Of a stretch of DNA of 64,000 bases, positions 51,534-61,499 are shown one piece after another. The DNA is from a bacterium 336/3 (GTDB lineage Bacteria; Bacteroidota; Bacteroidia; Cytophagales; Thermonemataceae). The notes under the pieces are model-generated. The model was not told the DNA's origin and made no database searches. It saw only the letters and a list, made by a program, of their open reading frames with translations. The stretch is taken from the NCBI GenBank assembly GCA_001281695.1, contig LJIE01000001.1, forward strand, positions 502,107 to 566,106, read 5' to 3'. A program made the position numbers and the translations under genes. Numbering within the stretch: position 1 is the stretch's first letter; each line of letters starts with the position of its first letter.

Positions 51534-52007
51534 TTATGAAGCGTTTAAAGTTACAAATATCTCATTTCCTTTTATTTCTACAATGACTATTTTTCGTCCT
51601 ACATCAATCATTTCCCCCAAAGATTGAACTTCTACTCTTTTTCCATCAAAATCGGCAGTTCCAGTAGGACGTAATACAGATACAGCAACCCCTTGTTGTC
51701 CTACATGTAAATCATTGATGGATTTTTGAGAAAGTTTGGAATCGTTTTCTGTATTGAGAGCAAATTTTTTCCAAACACCTTTCTTATAACCTGCATAAAA
51801 AGCCAATGACATGACCACGAGAGAACCTCCAGCCAATGACATACCAGCCAATTTTCCATAAATGTCGAAACAATACCAAACTCCAAAAGCTATCATTAAA
51901 AAACCTAACAACCCAACAAATGTAGTCCCTGGTATAAAAAGAACTTCTACAATAACAAGGGCTATTCCTGCAATAACAAAAATAGAAATAATAGTAATAT
52001 CTGACAT
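51534..52007 (-). CDS. NfeD family membrane protein (short form)
   Basis: A 157-residue protein with spans at about 4-24, 28-48 and 54-70, then a soluble OB-fold domain at about 95-157 (VGQQGVAVSVLRPTGTADF). This is the short NfeD form without the protease domain. It usually works with an SPFH/stomatin-type protein in membrane microdomains, but no such gene is next to it here. It lies 16 bp after kynU and 4 bp before the DUF58 gene. Confidence 0.88.
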   Translation of the reverse strand: MSDITIISIFVIAGIALVIVEVLFIPGTTFVGLLGFLMIAFGVWYCFDIYGKLAGMSLAGGSLVVMSLAFYAGYKKGVWKKFALNTENDSKLSQKSINDLHVGQQGVAVSVLRPTGTADFDGKRVEVQSLGEMIDVGRKIVIVEIKGNEIFVTLNAS

Positions 52008-52023
52008 ACAATTTTATGGAGTT

Positions 52024-53289
52024 TTAAGATTGATAAAAATTAACAACACTATTGACTGCTTTATAAACATCTTCAAAAGTATTGTATAAAGGAACTGGAG
52101 CCATTCGAATGACATTTGGCTCTCGCCAATCAGTAATAATGCCCTGTTGCATGAGATATTGATGCAACTTTTTTCCATCTTTTTTAGCAAATAAAGATAG
52201 CTGACAACCTCTATGAGGTAATTCTGATGGTGTAATCACGTCTATATATTCTTGAGCATAATTTGTAAGCAAATAGTACAAATAACCTGTTAGAAGCTTA
52301 CTTTTTGCAACTAAATTATCAAAACCAGCTTCTTTAAAAATTTCTAAAGAAACTTGGTGTACAGCCATTGGTAAGATAGGCTCATTTGATAATTGCCATC
52401 CATCCGCTTCTGGAATGGGTTTAAAGCCTTTTTTCATTAAAAAACGTTCTTCTTCTATTTGCCCCCACCAACCCCCGAAACGTGGCAAATTACTTTGATG
52501 ATGTTTTTTATGAATAAATACTCCTGATACGCCACCAGGGCTCGAATTGAGGTATTTGTAAGAACACCAAACGGCAAAATCTACGCCCCAATCACTCAAA
52601 TTTAAGGGTAAATTTCCAATGGCATGAGCTAAATCAAAGCCTACCATAGCACCAACTTCATGCCCTTTTTGAGTAATCTTATCCATTTCAAATGCTTGAC
52701 CAGTATAATAATTTACACCTCCAAACATAATAAGAGCTAATTCATCACCAATATTTTCGATTGTCTGAAGAATATCTGTTGTTTTAAGAGTATGTTCTCC
52801 ACTTCTGGGAGCTATTTCTACAATATTTTCTTGCGGATTGATGCCCCTACTAATCAGATGTGTTTCTAAAGCATATTGATCAGAAGGGAAAGCCCCTGCT
52901 TCCATCAAGATTTTTGTTCTTTTACCTTGTGGTTGGTAAAAACTGACCAACATGAGATGTAAGTTTGTTGTTAAATTATTCATGATGGTTACTTCTGAGC
53001 CATCAACTCCCAATAAACTTGCAACCAAGGGTTTTATGGGTTTTCTAAATTGCCACCATGCTTGGTCTCCTTCAAAATGCCCCTCTACACCAAATTTTTC
53101 CCATTTGGTTAGCTCTTTTTCAAGAGCTTTTAGGGTGTTTTTTGGTTGTAGGCCCAAAGAATTGCCACAGAGATAAACTACATCTTTATTTTGGTATTGA
53201 GGAATAAAAAAGTAATCACGAAAACTTTTTAAAGTATCTTGACTATCAAGTTTTTGGGCAAATGACAAAGAATTTTCGTAAGGTAGCAT
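52024..53289 (-). CDS. kynU: Kynureninase
   Basis: A PLP enzyme that cleaves kynurenine or 3-hydroxykynurenine to anthranilate or 3-hydroxyanthranilate plus alanine. At 421 residues it has the usual length. The PLP Lys lies in WCSYKYLNSSPGG (about 235-250), the Asp in FDLAHAIGN binds the ring nitrogen, and the opening YLCGNSLGLQPKNT is typical. With kmo it gives 3-hydroxyanthranilate, precursor of quinolinate. It heads the kynU-nfeD-DUF58 run. Confidence 0.95.
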   Translation of the reverse strand: MLPYENSLSFAQKLDSQDTLKSFRDYFFIPQYQNKDVVYLCGNSLGLQPKNTLKALEKELTKWEKFGVEGHFEGDQAWWQFRKPIKPLVASLLGVDGSEVTIMNNLTTNLHLMLVSFYQPQGKRTKILMEAGAFPSDQYALETHLISRGINPQENIVEIAPRSGEHTLKTTDILQTIENIGDELALIMFGGVNYYTGQAFEMDKITQKGHEVGAMVGFDLAHAIGNLPLNLSDWGVDFAVWCSYKYLNSSPGGVSGVFIHKKHHQSNLPRFGGWWGQIEEERFLMKKGFKPIPEADGWQLSNEPILPMAVHQVSLEIFKEAGFDNLVAKSKLLTGYLYYLLTNYAQEYIDVITPSELPHRGCQLSLFAKKDGKKLHQYLMQQGIITDWREPNVIRMAPVPLYNTFEDVYKAVNSVVNFYQS

Positions 53290-53454
53290 ATATTAATAGA
53301 ATCCTGAATAATTGTATGTGGTAATATAAACTTTAAAATTAGTTTTAAACAAATTTAACAACTTGTTTGTTTATGAGCAAAATAATACTTTTTTTTAATA
53401 AATATTTTCGGCATCTTTGTCTTTTGTGCTTACTATAAATCATGCCATAACTTT

Positions 53455-53814
53455 ATGAAAAAATACGCATTCATTTTATTGATAACATGTTCTTGTGTTT
53501 CTACAAAAAAATATAATGCTCTGAAAAGCCAAGTAGATGAAAAAGATGTAGCCCTTACAGAGGCAAAAGCTACAATATTTACATTGAATAAGCAACTGGA
53601 AGAAAGCCAAGAAGAGAAAAAAGCTCTTACACAAGATTTACGAAAACTAACTTCTTCTAAGTCTTCAGGTAAAGATAAAGACGAAAAAATCCATTCTTTA
53701 GAACAAAAAATAAAAGATTTAGAATCCAAAATTGCTTATCTTGAAAAGAATCAGGGTTCTACCAAAACCAATGGTAAAGACAATAACAAAAAAAAGCCTA
53801 AAAATGCTTATTAA
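53455..53814 (+). CDS. Small coiled-coil lipoprotein, 119 residues
   Basis: A hydrophobic leader with a Cys near residue 12-14 (Ile-Thr-Cys-Ser-Cys, lipobox-like) is followed by a continuous charged coiled coil (about 20-100) with heptad repeats, and a Lys/Asn-rich tail. It resembles the periplasmic/outer-membrane coiled-coil lipoproteins that bridge to the cell wall. The gene lies 17 bp upstream of the propeller protein on the same strand and may be co-expressed. Family not recognised. Confidence 0.65.
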   Translation: MKKYAFILLITCSCVSTKKYNALKSQVDEKDVALTEAKATIFTLNKQLEESQEEKKALTQDLRKLTSSKSSGKDKDEKIHSLEQKIKDLESKIAYLEKNQGSTKTNGKDNNKKKPKNAY

Positions 53815-53831
53815 GGCATTTGTATGAAACT

Positions 53832-56417
53832 ATGAGGTATTTTTTAGCCTTCTTATTCTTTGTATTATTTTATACAGCATATCCTCAAATTTACCCTTTC
53901 CGCCATTATGGTTTAAAAGAAGGTTTACCTGAGTCTAATGTAAATGCCATCACAGAAGACCATAATTCCTTCATTTGGATAGCTACACAAGGTGGGGTAT
54001 GTAAATTTGATGGTAGAAGTTTCATTAATTTTTCAACAACACAAGGACTTTTAAATAATGTTGTGCACCATGTGATAGAAGACAAAAACTATCATATTTG
54101 GGCTGCAACAAGGCAGGGTATTGCTCGATTGGTTGGTGATAAATTTGAGGTGTTTACGGAAAAACAGGGACTTGTAGATGATGATGCCAATTATATTTTA
54201 GAAGATAAAAATGGAAACATTTGGGTCGCTACTAATGGAGGTTTGAGTAAATTTGATGGAAAAAGATTTGTTAACTATACCACATTTCAAGGATTACCAA
54301 GTAACCAAATATTCTCTTTATGGCAAGACCATAGAAACTTAATTTGGGTAGGTACAGATAAAGGTGTTTGTCGATTTGATGGAAAAACCTTTGAAACATT
54401 TACAACTGAAGATGGTCTTCTTGATAATACGATTAATTGTATTTTTCAAGATGCAAAACTTAATTTATGGTTTGGAACACCTAAAGGAGCCTGTCGCTTA
54501 AATAATTTAGATGGAAAATTTGAAGATTTCTCTGAAAAACAAGGAATTACAGGGTCTATTAATGCTGGACTAAAAGATAAACTCAATCAGATTTGGCTTA
54601 CTTCTGATGAGGGAGTATATGTTTTACAAGACAGTATTCTAAAAGAAAAGATATCCCCTAAAAATGGCTTGTCTGGAGATTTTATCAATTGTATTTTACA
54701 AGATAATAATGAAAATATTTGGTTTGGGGGAAATTTAGGAGTTTCCAAAATTACCAATAGACGTTTTATGATTTTAGATGCTGGGAACGATTTACTCAAA
54801 AATGTTCCTGTTACAGCCACTATAGAAGATAAAAAGGGGAAAGTTTGGATAGGTACAAGTAACCATTTATTATCCTATGAAAACAAAAAAATAACCATCG
54901 AAAAAGCTGAGACAAGTGTAAGGAGTTTATTTCTAGACTCTAAAAATAGTTTATGGATAGGGACAATAGGAGATGGAGTGTTGCAAATTAAAGAAGGGAA
55001 GTATAAAAATTATACAACAAAAGAGGGGCTCCGAGATAATACTATTTATTGCATTGCTGAAGATGACCAAGGACGAATTTGGTTAGGAACAGATAAAGGT
55101 CTTAGCCGTATTGAAACAAATGGAAAAATAATAACTTTTTCCGAAAATCAGGGTTTAGCTGATAACTATGTCAGATGTATGCTGAAAGATAACAATGGAA
55201 TTATGTGGTTTGGAACTTATAGAGGTTTGAGCAGATTTCAAGATGGTGTTTTTCAGAATTTTACAACAAAAAATGGTTTAGCTAACAATATTGTTCTGTC
55301 AATAACTCAAGACTCTAAAGGAACAATTTGGCTTGCAACAGAAAATGGGCTTTGTCAAATGAAGCCCAATGTTGATTATAAACAAGCAGATGCTTTTATT
55401 AATTACACTAAACAACATGGATTAGCTTCCCAAAACTTATGGGGAATTATTGAAGATGGTGAAGGAAATCTATGGATAGGGCATCGTAATGGAATAGATA
55501 AGTTCAATCCTTCCAATAAAAAAATTAAAAACTATGGATATATTGATGGTTTTTCTTTGATACAAACTTATCCAAATGCACTTAATAAAGACAGAAGAGG
55601 CAATATTTGGATAGGAACTTTTGGTGGATTGGTGAAGTATTTTCCTTATGAAGATATTCCAAATCCAAATCCTCCAACTATTCACTTAATAGACGTTCGT
55701 TTATTTAATAAAAAAACAGACTGGAAAAACTATTCTGAGCTACTTGACCCAGATTTTGGGATACCTCTCAGTAAGGTATCAAGTGAGATAGCTGTAAAAA
55801 TGCCTTATAATGAGAATAGCATCACTTTTGAATTTGTGGGGGTTCATTTTACAGTTCCCGAAAGAATACGCTATCAGTATAAATTAGAAGGTTTTGATAA
55901 AGATTGGTCAGATAAAGATGTTACTAATATTGCAACTTATACCAATTTACCACCAGGCAAGTACAATTTTTTGGTAAGAGCTTATAATAGTGATGATATA
56001 GGTAACCCACAACCTTTATCTTTCAAATTTCAAATAGACTTGCCTTATTGGGAAAAATGGTGGTTTTACCTTTCTGAAATATCATTTTTCTTGGCTCTTA
56101 TACTCATCTCTTTATATTTAGGATTCACACGCCGTAGCTCCAGATATACTTTGGTTTTGGCATTTACAACCCTTTTGATGCTTTTTGAGTTTGTCAATGT
56201 TTATATTGAAAATTTTATAGAAAGCTATACTGGTAATATTCCTATTTACAAAGTACTGGCGAATGTGATTTTGGCAACAGTCATTGCTCCATTTGAGAAT
56301 ATGCTCAAAAACTTCTTGTCACCTCAAAAACCTGTTGTAAGTGAAGAACTTGTTTCTCCAGATAGGTTTAATAGAGATGATTATGAGGTTGGAAACCCTA
56401 ATCAAGATTTGGTTTAA
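53832..56417 (+). CDS. Propeller/triple-tyrosine sensor without kinase domain
   Basis: The start is set at the first ATG (53832); the four codons upstream begin with TTG and are not part of the leader. The 861-residue protein has a signal peptide, then about 13 two-component-regulator-type propeller units over residues 20-610 (repeated IWIGT/ATNGGLSKFDGK). A Y_Y_Y domain follows at about 660-735 (RYQYKLEGFDKDW, NLPPGKYNFLVRAY). In relatives a histidine kinase or LuxR follows; here it is three membrane spans (about 742-763, 775-795, 810-840) and a short tail. Role: likely extracytoplasmic sensing with an unknown output. Confidence 0.85.
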   Translation: MRYFLAFLFFVLFYTAYPQIYPFRHYGLKEGLPESNVNAITEDHNSFIWIATQGGVCKFDGRSFINFSTTQGLLNNVVHHVIEDKNYHIWAATRQGIARLVGDKFEVFTEKQGLVDDDANYILEDKNGNIWVATNGGLSKFDGKRFVNYTTFQGLPSNQIFSLWQDHRNLIWVGTDKGVCRFDGKTFETFTTEDGLLDNTINCIFQDAKLNLWFGTPKGACRLNNLDGKFEDFSEKQGITGSINAGLKDKLNQIWLTSDEGVYVLQDSILKEKISPKNGLSGDFINCILQDNNENIWFGGNLGVSKITNRRFMILDAGNDLLKNVPVTATIEDKKGKVWIGTSNHLLSYENKKITIEKAETSVRSLFLDSKNSLWIGTIGDGVLQIKEGKYKNYTTKEGLRDNTIYCIAEDDQGRIWLGTDKGLSRIETNGKIITFSENQGLADNYVRCMLKDNNGIMWFGTYRGLSRFQDGVFQNFTTKNGLANNIVLSITQDSKGTIWLATENGLCQMKPNVDYKQADAFINYTKQHGLASQNLWGIIEDGEGNLWIGHRNGIDKFNPSNKKIKNYGYIDGFSLIQTYPNALNKDRRGNIWIGTFGGLVKYFPYEDIPNPNPPTIHLIDVRLFNKKTDWKNYSELLDPDFGIPLSKVSSEIAVKMPYNENSITFEFVGVHFTVPERIRYQYKLEGFDKDWSDKDVTNIATYTNLPPGKYNFLVRAYNSDDIGNPQPLSFKFQIDLPYWEKWWFYLSEISFFLALILISLYLGFTRRSSRYTLVLAFTTLLMLFEFVNVYIENFIESYTGNIPIYKVLANVILATVIAPFENMLKNFLSPQKPVVSEELVSPDRFNRDDYEVGNPNQDLV

Positions 56418-56950
56418 GGATTAAACTCTTTTTGGTCTATTTTACGAATCACTTCTTTTTTGGTAAAAAAAACCAACCAAATAATTTTATTAGAATTGGT
56501 AGCACTTGTAAAAAGAAACTTATCATCCTCTAATTTCTGAAGATTGGGCTGAATAGGTTGATTATTTTGGGTTTGATACAAACATGCATCTAAGACCTCT
56601 TTTGTTTTTTTGGAATAATTCTGCCAAGATTGTTCATTACTTAATTCGAGAGGTTCAATATCTACACTATAAGCTTTTTCTAAAGAATCTATTGCTGAAA
56701 GGGATTTGTAGCTGTTGAGCAAGGCTATTTCTTTATTGCTAAAATCAGTTTTACTATAAGCGTTATTAAGATTTTGCGTAATTAAATTTCCTTTATCATA
56801 TACCCAAGTACTGATTTGAGTAGGGGAAAGTTTCTTGATTTTTCTATCTTTAATTTCTTGGGCTAATTTTTTAGTGTCATAACCTCGTTCTTTCATATCA
56901 GGAACACATGCTGTAATGGCTACAATCAAAGGAATAAACTTCAGATTCAT
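56414..56950 (-). CDS. Lipoprotein, 178 residues
   Basis: The start is set at the Met at 56950, three residues into the longest frame, which gives the leader MNLKFIPLIVAITAC with lipobox Ile-Thr-Ala-Cys; the upstream Met at 56959 is possible. The mature part is helical, with Lys/Leu-rich segments and one Cys (DACLYQ), and no recognised domain. It converges with the propeller gene and their stop codons overlap. Function unknown. Confidence 0.6.
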   Translation of the reverse strand: MNLKFIPLIVAITACVPDMKERGYDTKKLAQEIKDRKIKKLSPTQISTWVYDKGNLITQNLNNAYSKTDFSNKEIALLNSYKSLSAIDSLEKAYSVDIEPLELSNEQSWQNYSKKTKEVLDACLYQTQNNQPIQPNLQKLEDDKFLFTSATNSNKIIWLVFFTKKEVIRKIDQKEFNP

Positions 56951-56986
56951 AAAAGACATTTTTTTGTAAATTTAGCAAAAGCACTT

Positions 56987-57017
56987 AACAAAAAAGCCCA
57001 ATTTGGGCTTTTTTGTT
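56987..57017 (-). terminator. Terminator after clpB
   Basis: A 13-bp stem (AACAAAAAAGCCC / GGGCTTTTTTGTT) with a 5-base loop, directly after the clpB stop. Confidence 0.8.
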
Positions 57018-59633
57018 TTATAATTGCTCTTGTTTTACTACATTTTCAAATACAATCCTATCAAATTCGTCAGTAGTAACAAGTATAATAGCATCTTTTT
57101 GAATTTTACCTGCCAAAATATCTTTACTAAGTTCATTGAGTATTCGTTTTTGGATAGCCCTTTTGAGTGGTCTTGCTCCAAATTCAGCATCAAATCCTAC
57201 ATCTGCAAGTAACTCTTTTACTTTGGGTTCAAATTCAATCTCTATATCATTCTCCTTGAGCAATACTTTTATTCCATTTAATTGAATATCAATGATTTTG
57301 ACAATATCTTTTTTGTTGAGTGGTCTAAACATTACTATTTCATCAATACGGTTCAAGAACTCTGGTCGGATTTGTTTCTTCAACAAATTAACCACTTGTT
57401 CTTTGGTATCTTCTATCACATCAAACTCATTGGCTTCTGTAATTTTTGCAAAATTCCCTTGAATAATCTGCGAACCCATATTTGAAGTCATAATGATAAT
57501 CGTATTCTTGAAATTTGCCGTTCTGCCTTTATTGTCTGTTAATCTTCCCTCGTCTAATACTTGTAATAAAATATTAAACACATCAGAATGAGCTTTTTCT
57601 ATTTCATCTAAAAGAATAACACTATAAGGTTTTCTACGAACAGCTTCTGTGAGTTGTCCACCCTCATCATAACCCACATAACCTGGAGGAGCTCCTATCA
57701 GACGGCTTACAGCATGACTTTCTTGGTACTCACTCATATCTATTCTGACCATATTATTTTCGTCATTGAACAGATACTCAGCAAGTGTTTTGGCAAGTTC
57801 CGTTTTACCAACCCCTGTTGTACCCAAGAACAAAAACGAACCAATAGGACGTTTGGGGTCGTGTAAGCCTGCTCTACTACGTCTTACAGCATCTGCGATT
57901 GCCTGAATAGCTTGGCTTTGTCCTGCCACACGTTTAGAAAGTTCATCTTCAAGGTATAATAATTTTTCTCTTTCAGACTGTAACATTTTCTGAACAGGGA
58001 TTCCTGTCCATTTTCCTACTATTTCAGCAATATTTTCAGCTGTTACTTCTTCTTTGAGCATGGAGTTTTCTCCTTGCATTTCTTTGAGTTGTTGCTGATA
58101 TGCTTTTAAAAAATTCTCACTTTCCAAAATTTTACCATAACGCAATTCAGCAACTTTTCCATAATCACCACTACGTTCAGCTTGTTCAGCCTCAAATTTA
58201 TAATTTTCTATATTTTCTTTTTCTGCACGTATTTTATCAACAATATCTTTTTCAGTTTTCCATTTTGCCATCAGGCTATCACGTTTGGTAGAAAACTCTG
58301 CAATTTCTTTTGAAAGGATATTTTCTTTTTCTATGTCTTTTTCTCTTCTAATAGCCTCTCTTTCAATCTCTAATTGCATAATTCTACGATTGACTTCGTC
58401 CAATTCTTCTGGCATAGAGTCTATTTCCAAACGGAGTTTAGCAGCAGCTTCATCCATCAGGTCAATAGCTTTATCAGGTAAAAATCTATCAGCAATATAA
58501 CGACTTGAAAGTTCTACAGCAGCAATAATGGCATCATCTTTAATACGAACACCATGATGTAATTCGTATTTTTCTTTGATACCTCTTAAAATTGAAATTG
58601 CATCTTGTATGTTGGGCTCATCTACTGTAACAGCTTGGAAACGGCGTTCAAGGGCTTTGTCTTTTTCTATATATTTTTGATATTCATTGAGAGTTGTTGC
58701 TCCAATAGCATGCAACTCACCACGAGCCAGAGCTGGTTTGAGCAAATTGGCGGCATCCATTGCCGAATCTCCTCCTGCACCTGCTCCAATAAGTGTATGA
58801 ATTTCATCTATAAATAAAACAATTTCTCCTTCAGAATCTGTAACTTCTTTAATTACAGATTTTAAGCGTTCTTCAAATTCTCCTTTGTATTTAGCTCCTG
58901 CCACCAAAAGACCCATATCTAAGGCTACAATAGTTTTAGATTTAAGATTTTCAGGAACATCTCCATTTACAATACGTTGGGCAAGACCTTCTACAATAGC
59001 AGTTTTACCAACCCCTGGTTCGCCCAAAAGAATGGGGTTATTTTTGGTTCTTCTCGAAAGAATTTGTAAAACTCTTCTGATTTCCTCATCTCTACCAATT
59101 ACGGGGTCTATTTTGCCTTTACGAGCAAGGTCGTTTAAGTTTTTAGAATAACGTTCTAAAGATTTATATTTTGCTTCAGCATTCTGGTCTGTTACACGAG
59201 TATTCCCTCTTAAATCTTTAATAGCTTGTATAAGAGGCTTTTCTGAGAAACCCGAATCTTTTAATATTTGTGCTGTTTTGTCTTTGCCTGAGAGTAAACC
59301 CAAAAGAATATGTTCAATAGCAACAAATTCATCTTTAAATTCAGATAAGTAGCGTTCTGCTTTTTGCAAGGCAGCTGCAGCCTCATTGGAAAGATATGGA
59401 CTTTCTCCAGAAGATTTTGGATAAGTAGGTATAAGTTCTTCTAATTTGGTTGCAACCAAATTCTTGTTTGAACCTGTTTTATTGAATAAAAAATTGATAG
59501 TATTTTCATCAGCACCCAAAAGAGCTTTGAGTAAATGCCCTGTTTCGATAATGGGTTGTTGATTTCCTAAAGCTATTTGACTTGCTTGTTGAATCAGTTC
59601 TTGACTTTTGATTGTATAACGATTGAAGTTCAT
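57018..59633 (-). CDS. clpB: ATP-dependent disaggregase ClpB
   Basis: A hexameric AAA+ chaperone that threads aggregated proteins with DnaK. At 871 residues: an N-terminal domain (about 1-145), first AAA+ module with GEPGVGKT and [10 protein letters not shown], the coiled-coil middle domain (about 400-525), and a second AAA+ module with GTTGVGKT. It also has [20 protein letters not shown], the pore-loop GYVG region. All family blocks are intact. A candidate promoter lies about 60 bases upstream on the minus strand. Confidence 0.97.
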   Translation of the reverse strand: MNFNRYTIKSQELIQQASQIALGNQQPIIETGHLLKALLGADENTINFLFNKTGSNKNLVATKLEELIPTYPKSSGESPYLSNEAAAALQKAERYLSEFKDEFVAIEHILLGLLSGKDKTAQILKDSGFSEKPLIQAIKDLRGNTRVTDQNAEAKYKSLERYSKNLNDLARKGKIDPVIGRDEEIRRVLQILSRRTKNNPILLGEPGVGKTAIVEGLAQRIVNGDVPENLKSKTIVALDMGLLVAGAKYKGEFEERLKSVIKEVTDSEGEIVLFIDEIHTLIGAGAGGDSAMDAANLLKPALARGELHAIGATTLNEYQKYIEKDKALERRFQAVTVDEPNIQDAISILRGIKEKYELHHGVRIKDDAIIAAVELSSRYIADRFLPDKAIDLMDEAAAKLRLEIDSMPEELDEVNRRIMQLEIEREAIRREKDIEKENILSKEIAEFSTKRDSLMAKWKTEKDIVDKIRAEKENIENYKFEAEQAERSGDYGKVAELRYGKILESENFLKAYQQQLKEMQGENSMLKEEVTAENIAEIVGKWTGIPVQKMLQSEREKLLYLEDELSKRVAGQSQAIQAIADAVRRSRAGLHDPKRPIGSFLFLGTTGVGKTELAKTLAEYLFNDENNMVRIDMSEYQESHAVSRLIGAPPGYVGYDEGGQLTEAVRRKPYSVILLDEIEKAHSDVFNILLQVLDEGRLTDNKGRTANFKNTIIIMTSNMGSQIIQGNFAKITEANEFDVIEDTKEQVVNLLKKQIRPEFLNRIDEIVMFRPLNKKDIVKIIDIQLNGIKVLLKENDIEIEFEPKVKELLADVGFDAEFGARPLKRAIQKRILNELSKDILAGKIQKDAIILVTTDEFDRIVFENVVKQEQL

Positions 59634-59695
59634 AGTGGTAAATTGCTAATCCCTAATTTTAAAATATTTTAATACTTGAAGAACAATATCTAAGC

Positions 59696-59703
59696 CAAAG
59701 CTA
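59696..59703 (-). promoter_or_regulatory. Candidate -7 element for clpB
   Basis: Minus-strand TAGCTTTG, a perfect TAnnTTTG match, 62 bases before the clpB start; no CIRCE-type heat-shock inverted repeat is seen. Confidence 0.35.
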
Positions 59704-59845
59704 AAATATAGACACAATGGCATTTTTTTGTTTTTATTTATAAATTTTAGGTGTCAAAAAGTCGGATATTTTATTTCTTTGAATAAAAACTAACGGACTA
59801 TTTAGCAGTTTTAAGCTCAATGCTGAAAAATAGCCATTTTTTAGC

Positions 59846-59853
59846 TATCTTTG
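59846..59853 (+). promoter_or_regulatory. Candidate -7 element for the NFACT gene
   Basis: TATCTTTG, a perfect TAnnTTTG match, 16 bases before the ATG; no TTG at the expected distance. Confidence 0.4.
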
Positions 59854-59869
59854 TCAAATTTTTAGAACT

Positions 59870-61417
59870 ATGTTGCATCAAAACTATTACTTTTTAAAGC
59901 CATTGGGAGAAGAATTGCATAAAGAAATGCAAGGAATGGAGTTGGCTACTTGTTTTACACAAAACAGAGATGAAATGATATTAGGTTTTTGTAAACCTAA
60001 TCAAGATTTTTATATTAGAGTTGTTTTGCAATCTGATTTTGCTTGTATCAATACTCTTTCTGAGTTTCAAAGAGCAAAAAAAAATACATTGGATTTATTT
60101 GACATTATAATTGGTAAAAAAGTCTTAAAAATTGAAGCATTGGCTAATGACCGTTCATTAGTGATTTTATTAGAAGATAATTTTACAATTTTGTTTAAAA
60201 TGTATGGGAATAGGTCGAATGTAATTGTATTTGAAGGAAATGATGTAATAGATTTATTTCATAAAAAACTTCAAAATGATTGGGAGTTGCATTTGTCCGA
60301 AATCCCCAAAAATATAGAGCAGACCAAAGAAAATTTTATCAAAGAAGAAGGTAATGTAAAAAAAATATATCCTACTCTGGATAAAACACTTTTGGCTCAA
60401 ATCACGGAAGAGAATTTAGATAAAAGATGGCAACAAACAGAAAATCTTATTCAAAAAATAACTAATCATTATTTTTATGTGGGAGTGTATAATGGTTTAC
60501 CAGCATTACACTTTTTACCTGATACCATTGAAGAAGCTAAAGAGTATATATCTGCATTAGAAGCTCTCAATGCATATTATTACGCTTATGCACGTCTTTC
60601 CCATCTTGAAAAAGAACAAAACCAAGCTATCAAAAGCCTTCAGAAAGCAATAGATAAAACAGAAAACTATGTAGAAAAAACCTACCTGAAAATGGAAGAC
60701 CTCTCAGATAGCCACGATTTAGAGAAAATAGGGCATATCTTGATGGCAAACCTACACCAAATTCCAGAAAAAGCCGAAAAAGTCGTGTTACATAACTTTT
60801 ATACTCAAAAAGATATTACCATTAAACTCAAAACGGAATACAATCCTCAAAAAAATGCAGAATGGTATTATAAAAAATCGAAGAATCAGAAAATAGAAAT
60901 AGCCAAACTCGAAGAAAACTTGCAAGCAAGAGAATTGCATTTAACAATGCTCCAAAACCATCTGCAACAAATAGAAGCCATTGAAAATATTAGAGATTTA
61001 AGAAACTATTTGAAAGAAAATGCTTTGGACTTTCAAGATGATAAGCAAGCCAATGAAAACCCTTTTAAGAGCTATCAAATAGAAGGTTTTACGGTTTTAG
61101 TTGGAAGAAATGCTCAAAACAACGATTTGCTCACACAAAAATATGCTTATAAAGAAGATTTGTGGTTACATGCCAAGGATGTAAGTGGTTCGCATGTAGT
61201 TATCAAATATCAATCAGGGAAAGTATTTCCTAAGAGTGTAATTGAAAAAGCGGCTCAATTGGCTGCCTATTTTTCTAAACGCCGAAACGAAACACTCTGT
61301 CCTGTGATTGTAACACCTAAAAAATTTGTACGAAAAACTAAAGACCTTGATTTTGGGCAGGTCATTGTAGAAAAAGAAACTGTAGTGATGGTAGAACCAG
61401 CATTGTATCAGGCATAA
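59870..61417 (+). CDS. rqcH: NFACT family protein, RqcH-like
   Basis: RqcH proteins bind obstructed 50S subunits and add C-terminal alanine tails to stalled chains. The 515-residue product is a little shorter than Bacillus RqcH. An NFACT-N-like region (1-200) contains an Asp94-Arg95 pair where the tRNA-binding DR motif is expected, then MYGNRSNVIVFE. A coiled coil follows at about 250-385. The C-terminal NFACT-R domain has DLWLHAKDVSGSHVVIKY (about 424-441). The DR placement is by eye and should be checked by alignment. Cytosolic. Confidence 0.85.
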   Translation: MLHQNYYFLKPLGEELHKEMQGMELATCFTQNRDEMILGFCKPNQDFYIRVVLQSDFACINTLSEFQRAKKNTLDLFDIIIGKKVLKIEALANDRSLVILLEDNFTILFKMYGNRSNVIVFEGNDVIDLFHKKLQNDWELHLSEIPKNIEQTKENFIKEEGNVKKIYPTLDKTLLAQITEENLDKRWQQTENLIQKITNHYFYVGVYNGLPALHFLPDTIEEAKEYISALEALNAYYYAYARLSHLEKEQNQAIKSLQKAIDKTENYVEKTYLKMEDLSDSHDLEKIGHILMANLHQIPEKAEKVVLHNFYTQKDITIKLKTEYNPQKNAEWYYKKSKNQKIEIAKLEENLQARELHLTMLQNHLQQIEAIENIRDLRNYLKENALDFQDDKQANENPFKSYQIEGFTVLVGRNAQNNDLLTQKYAYKEDLWLHAKDVSGSHVVIKYQSGKVFPKSVIEKAAQLAAYFSKRRNETLCPVIVTPKKFVRKTKDLDFGQVIVEKETVVMVEPALYQA

Positions 61418-61448
61418 ATAAAGATAACAAAACCTTCACAAAATATTA

Positions 61449-61479
61449 TTGTTTATTAGCAATAACTTTCATAGATTTA
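61449..61479 (+). promoter_or_regulatory. Candidate promoter of the second propeller gene
   Basis: TTG at 61449-61451, 20 bases, then TAGATTTA at 61472-61479 (one mismatch to TAnnTTTG). Confidence 0.3.
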
Positions 61480-61499
61480 CTATTACACCACAAAACATT

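Noticed and set aside
59634-59869. CIRCE or heat-shock operator between clpB and the NFACT gene
   Set aside because: No long inverted repeat with the TTAGCACTC pattern; only -7-like elements are visible.
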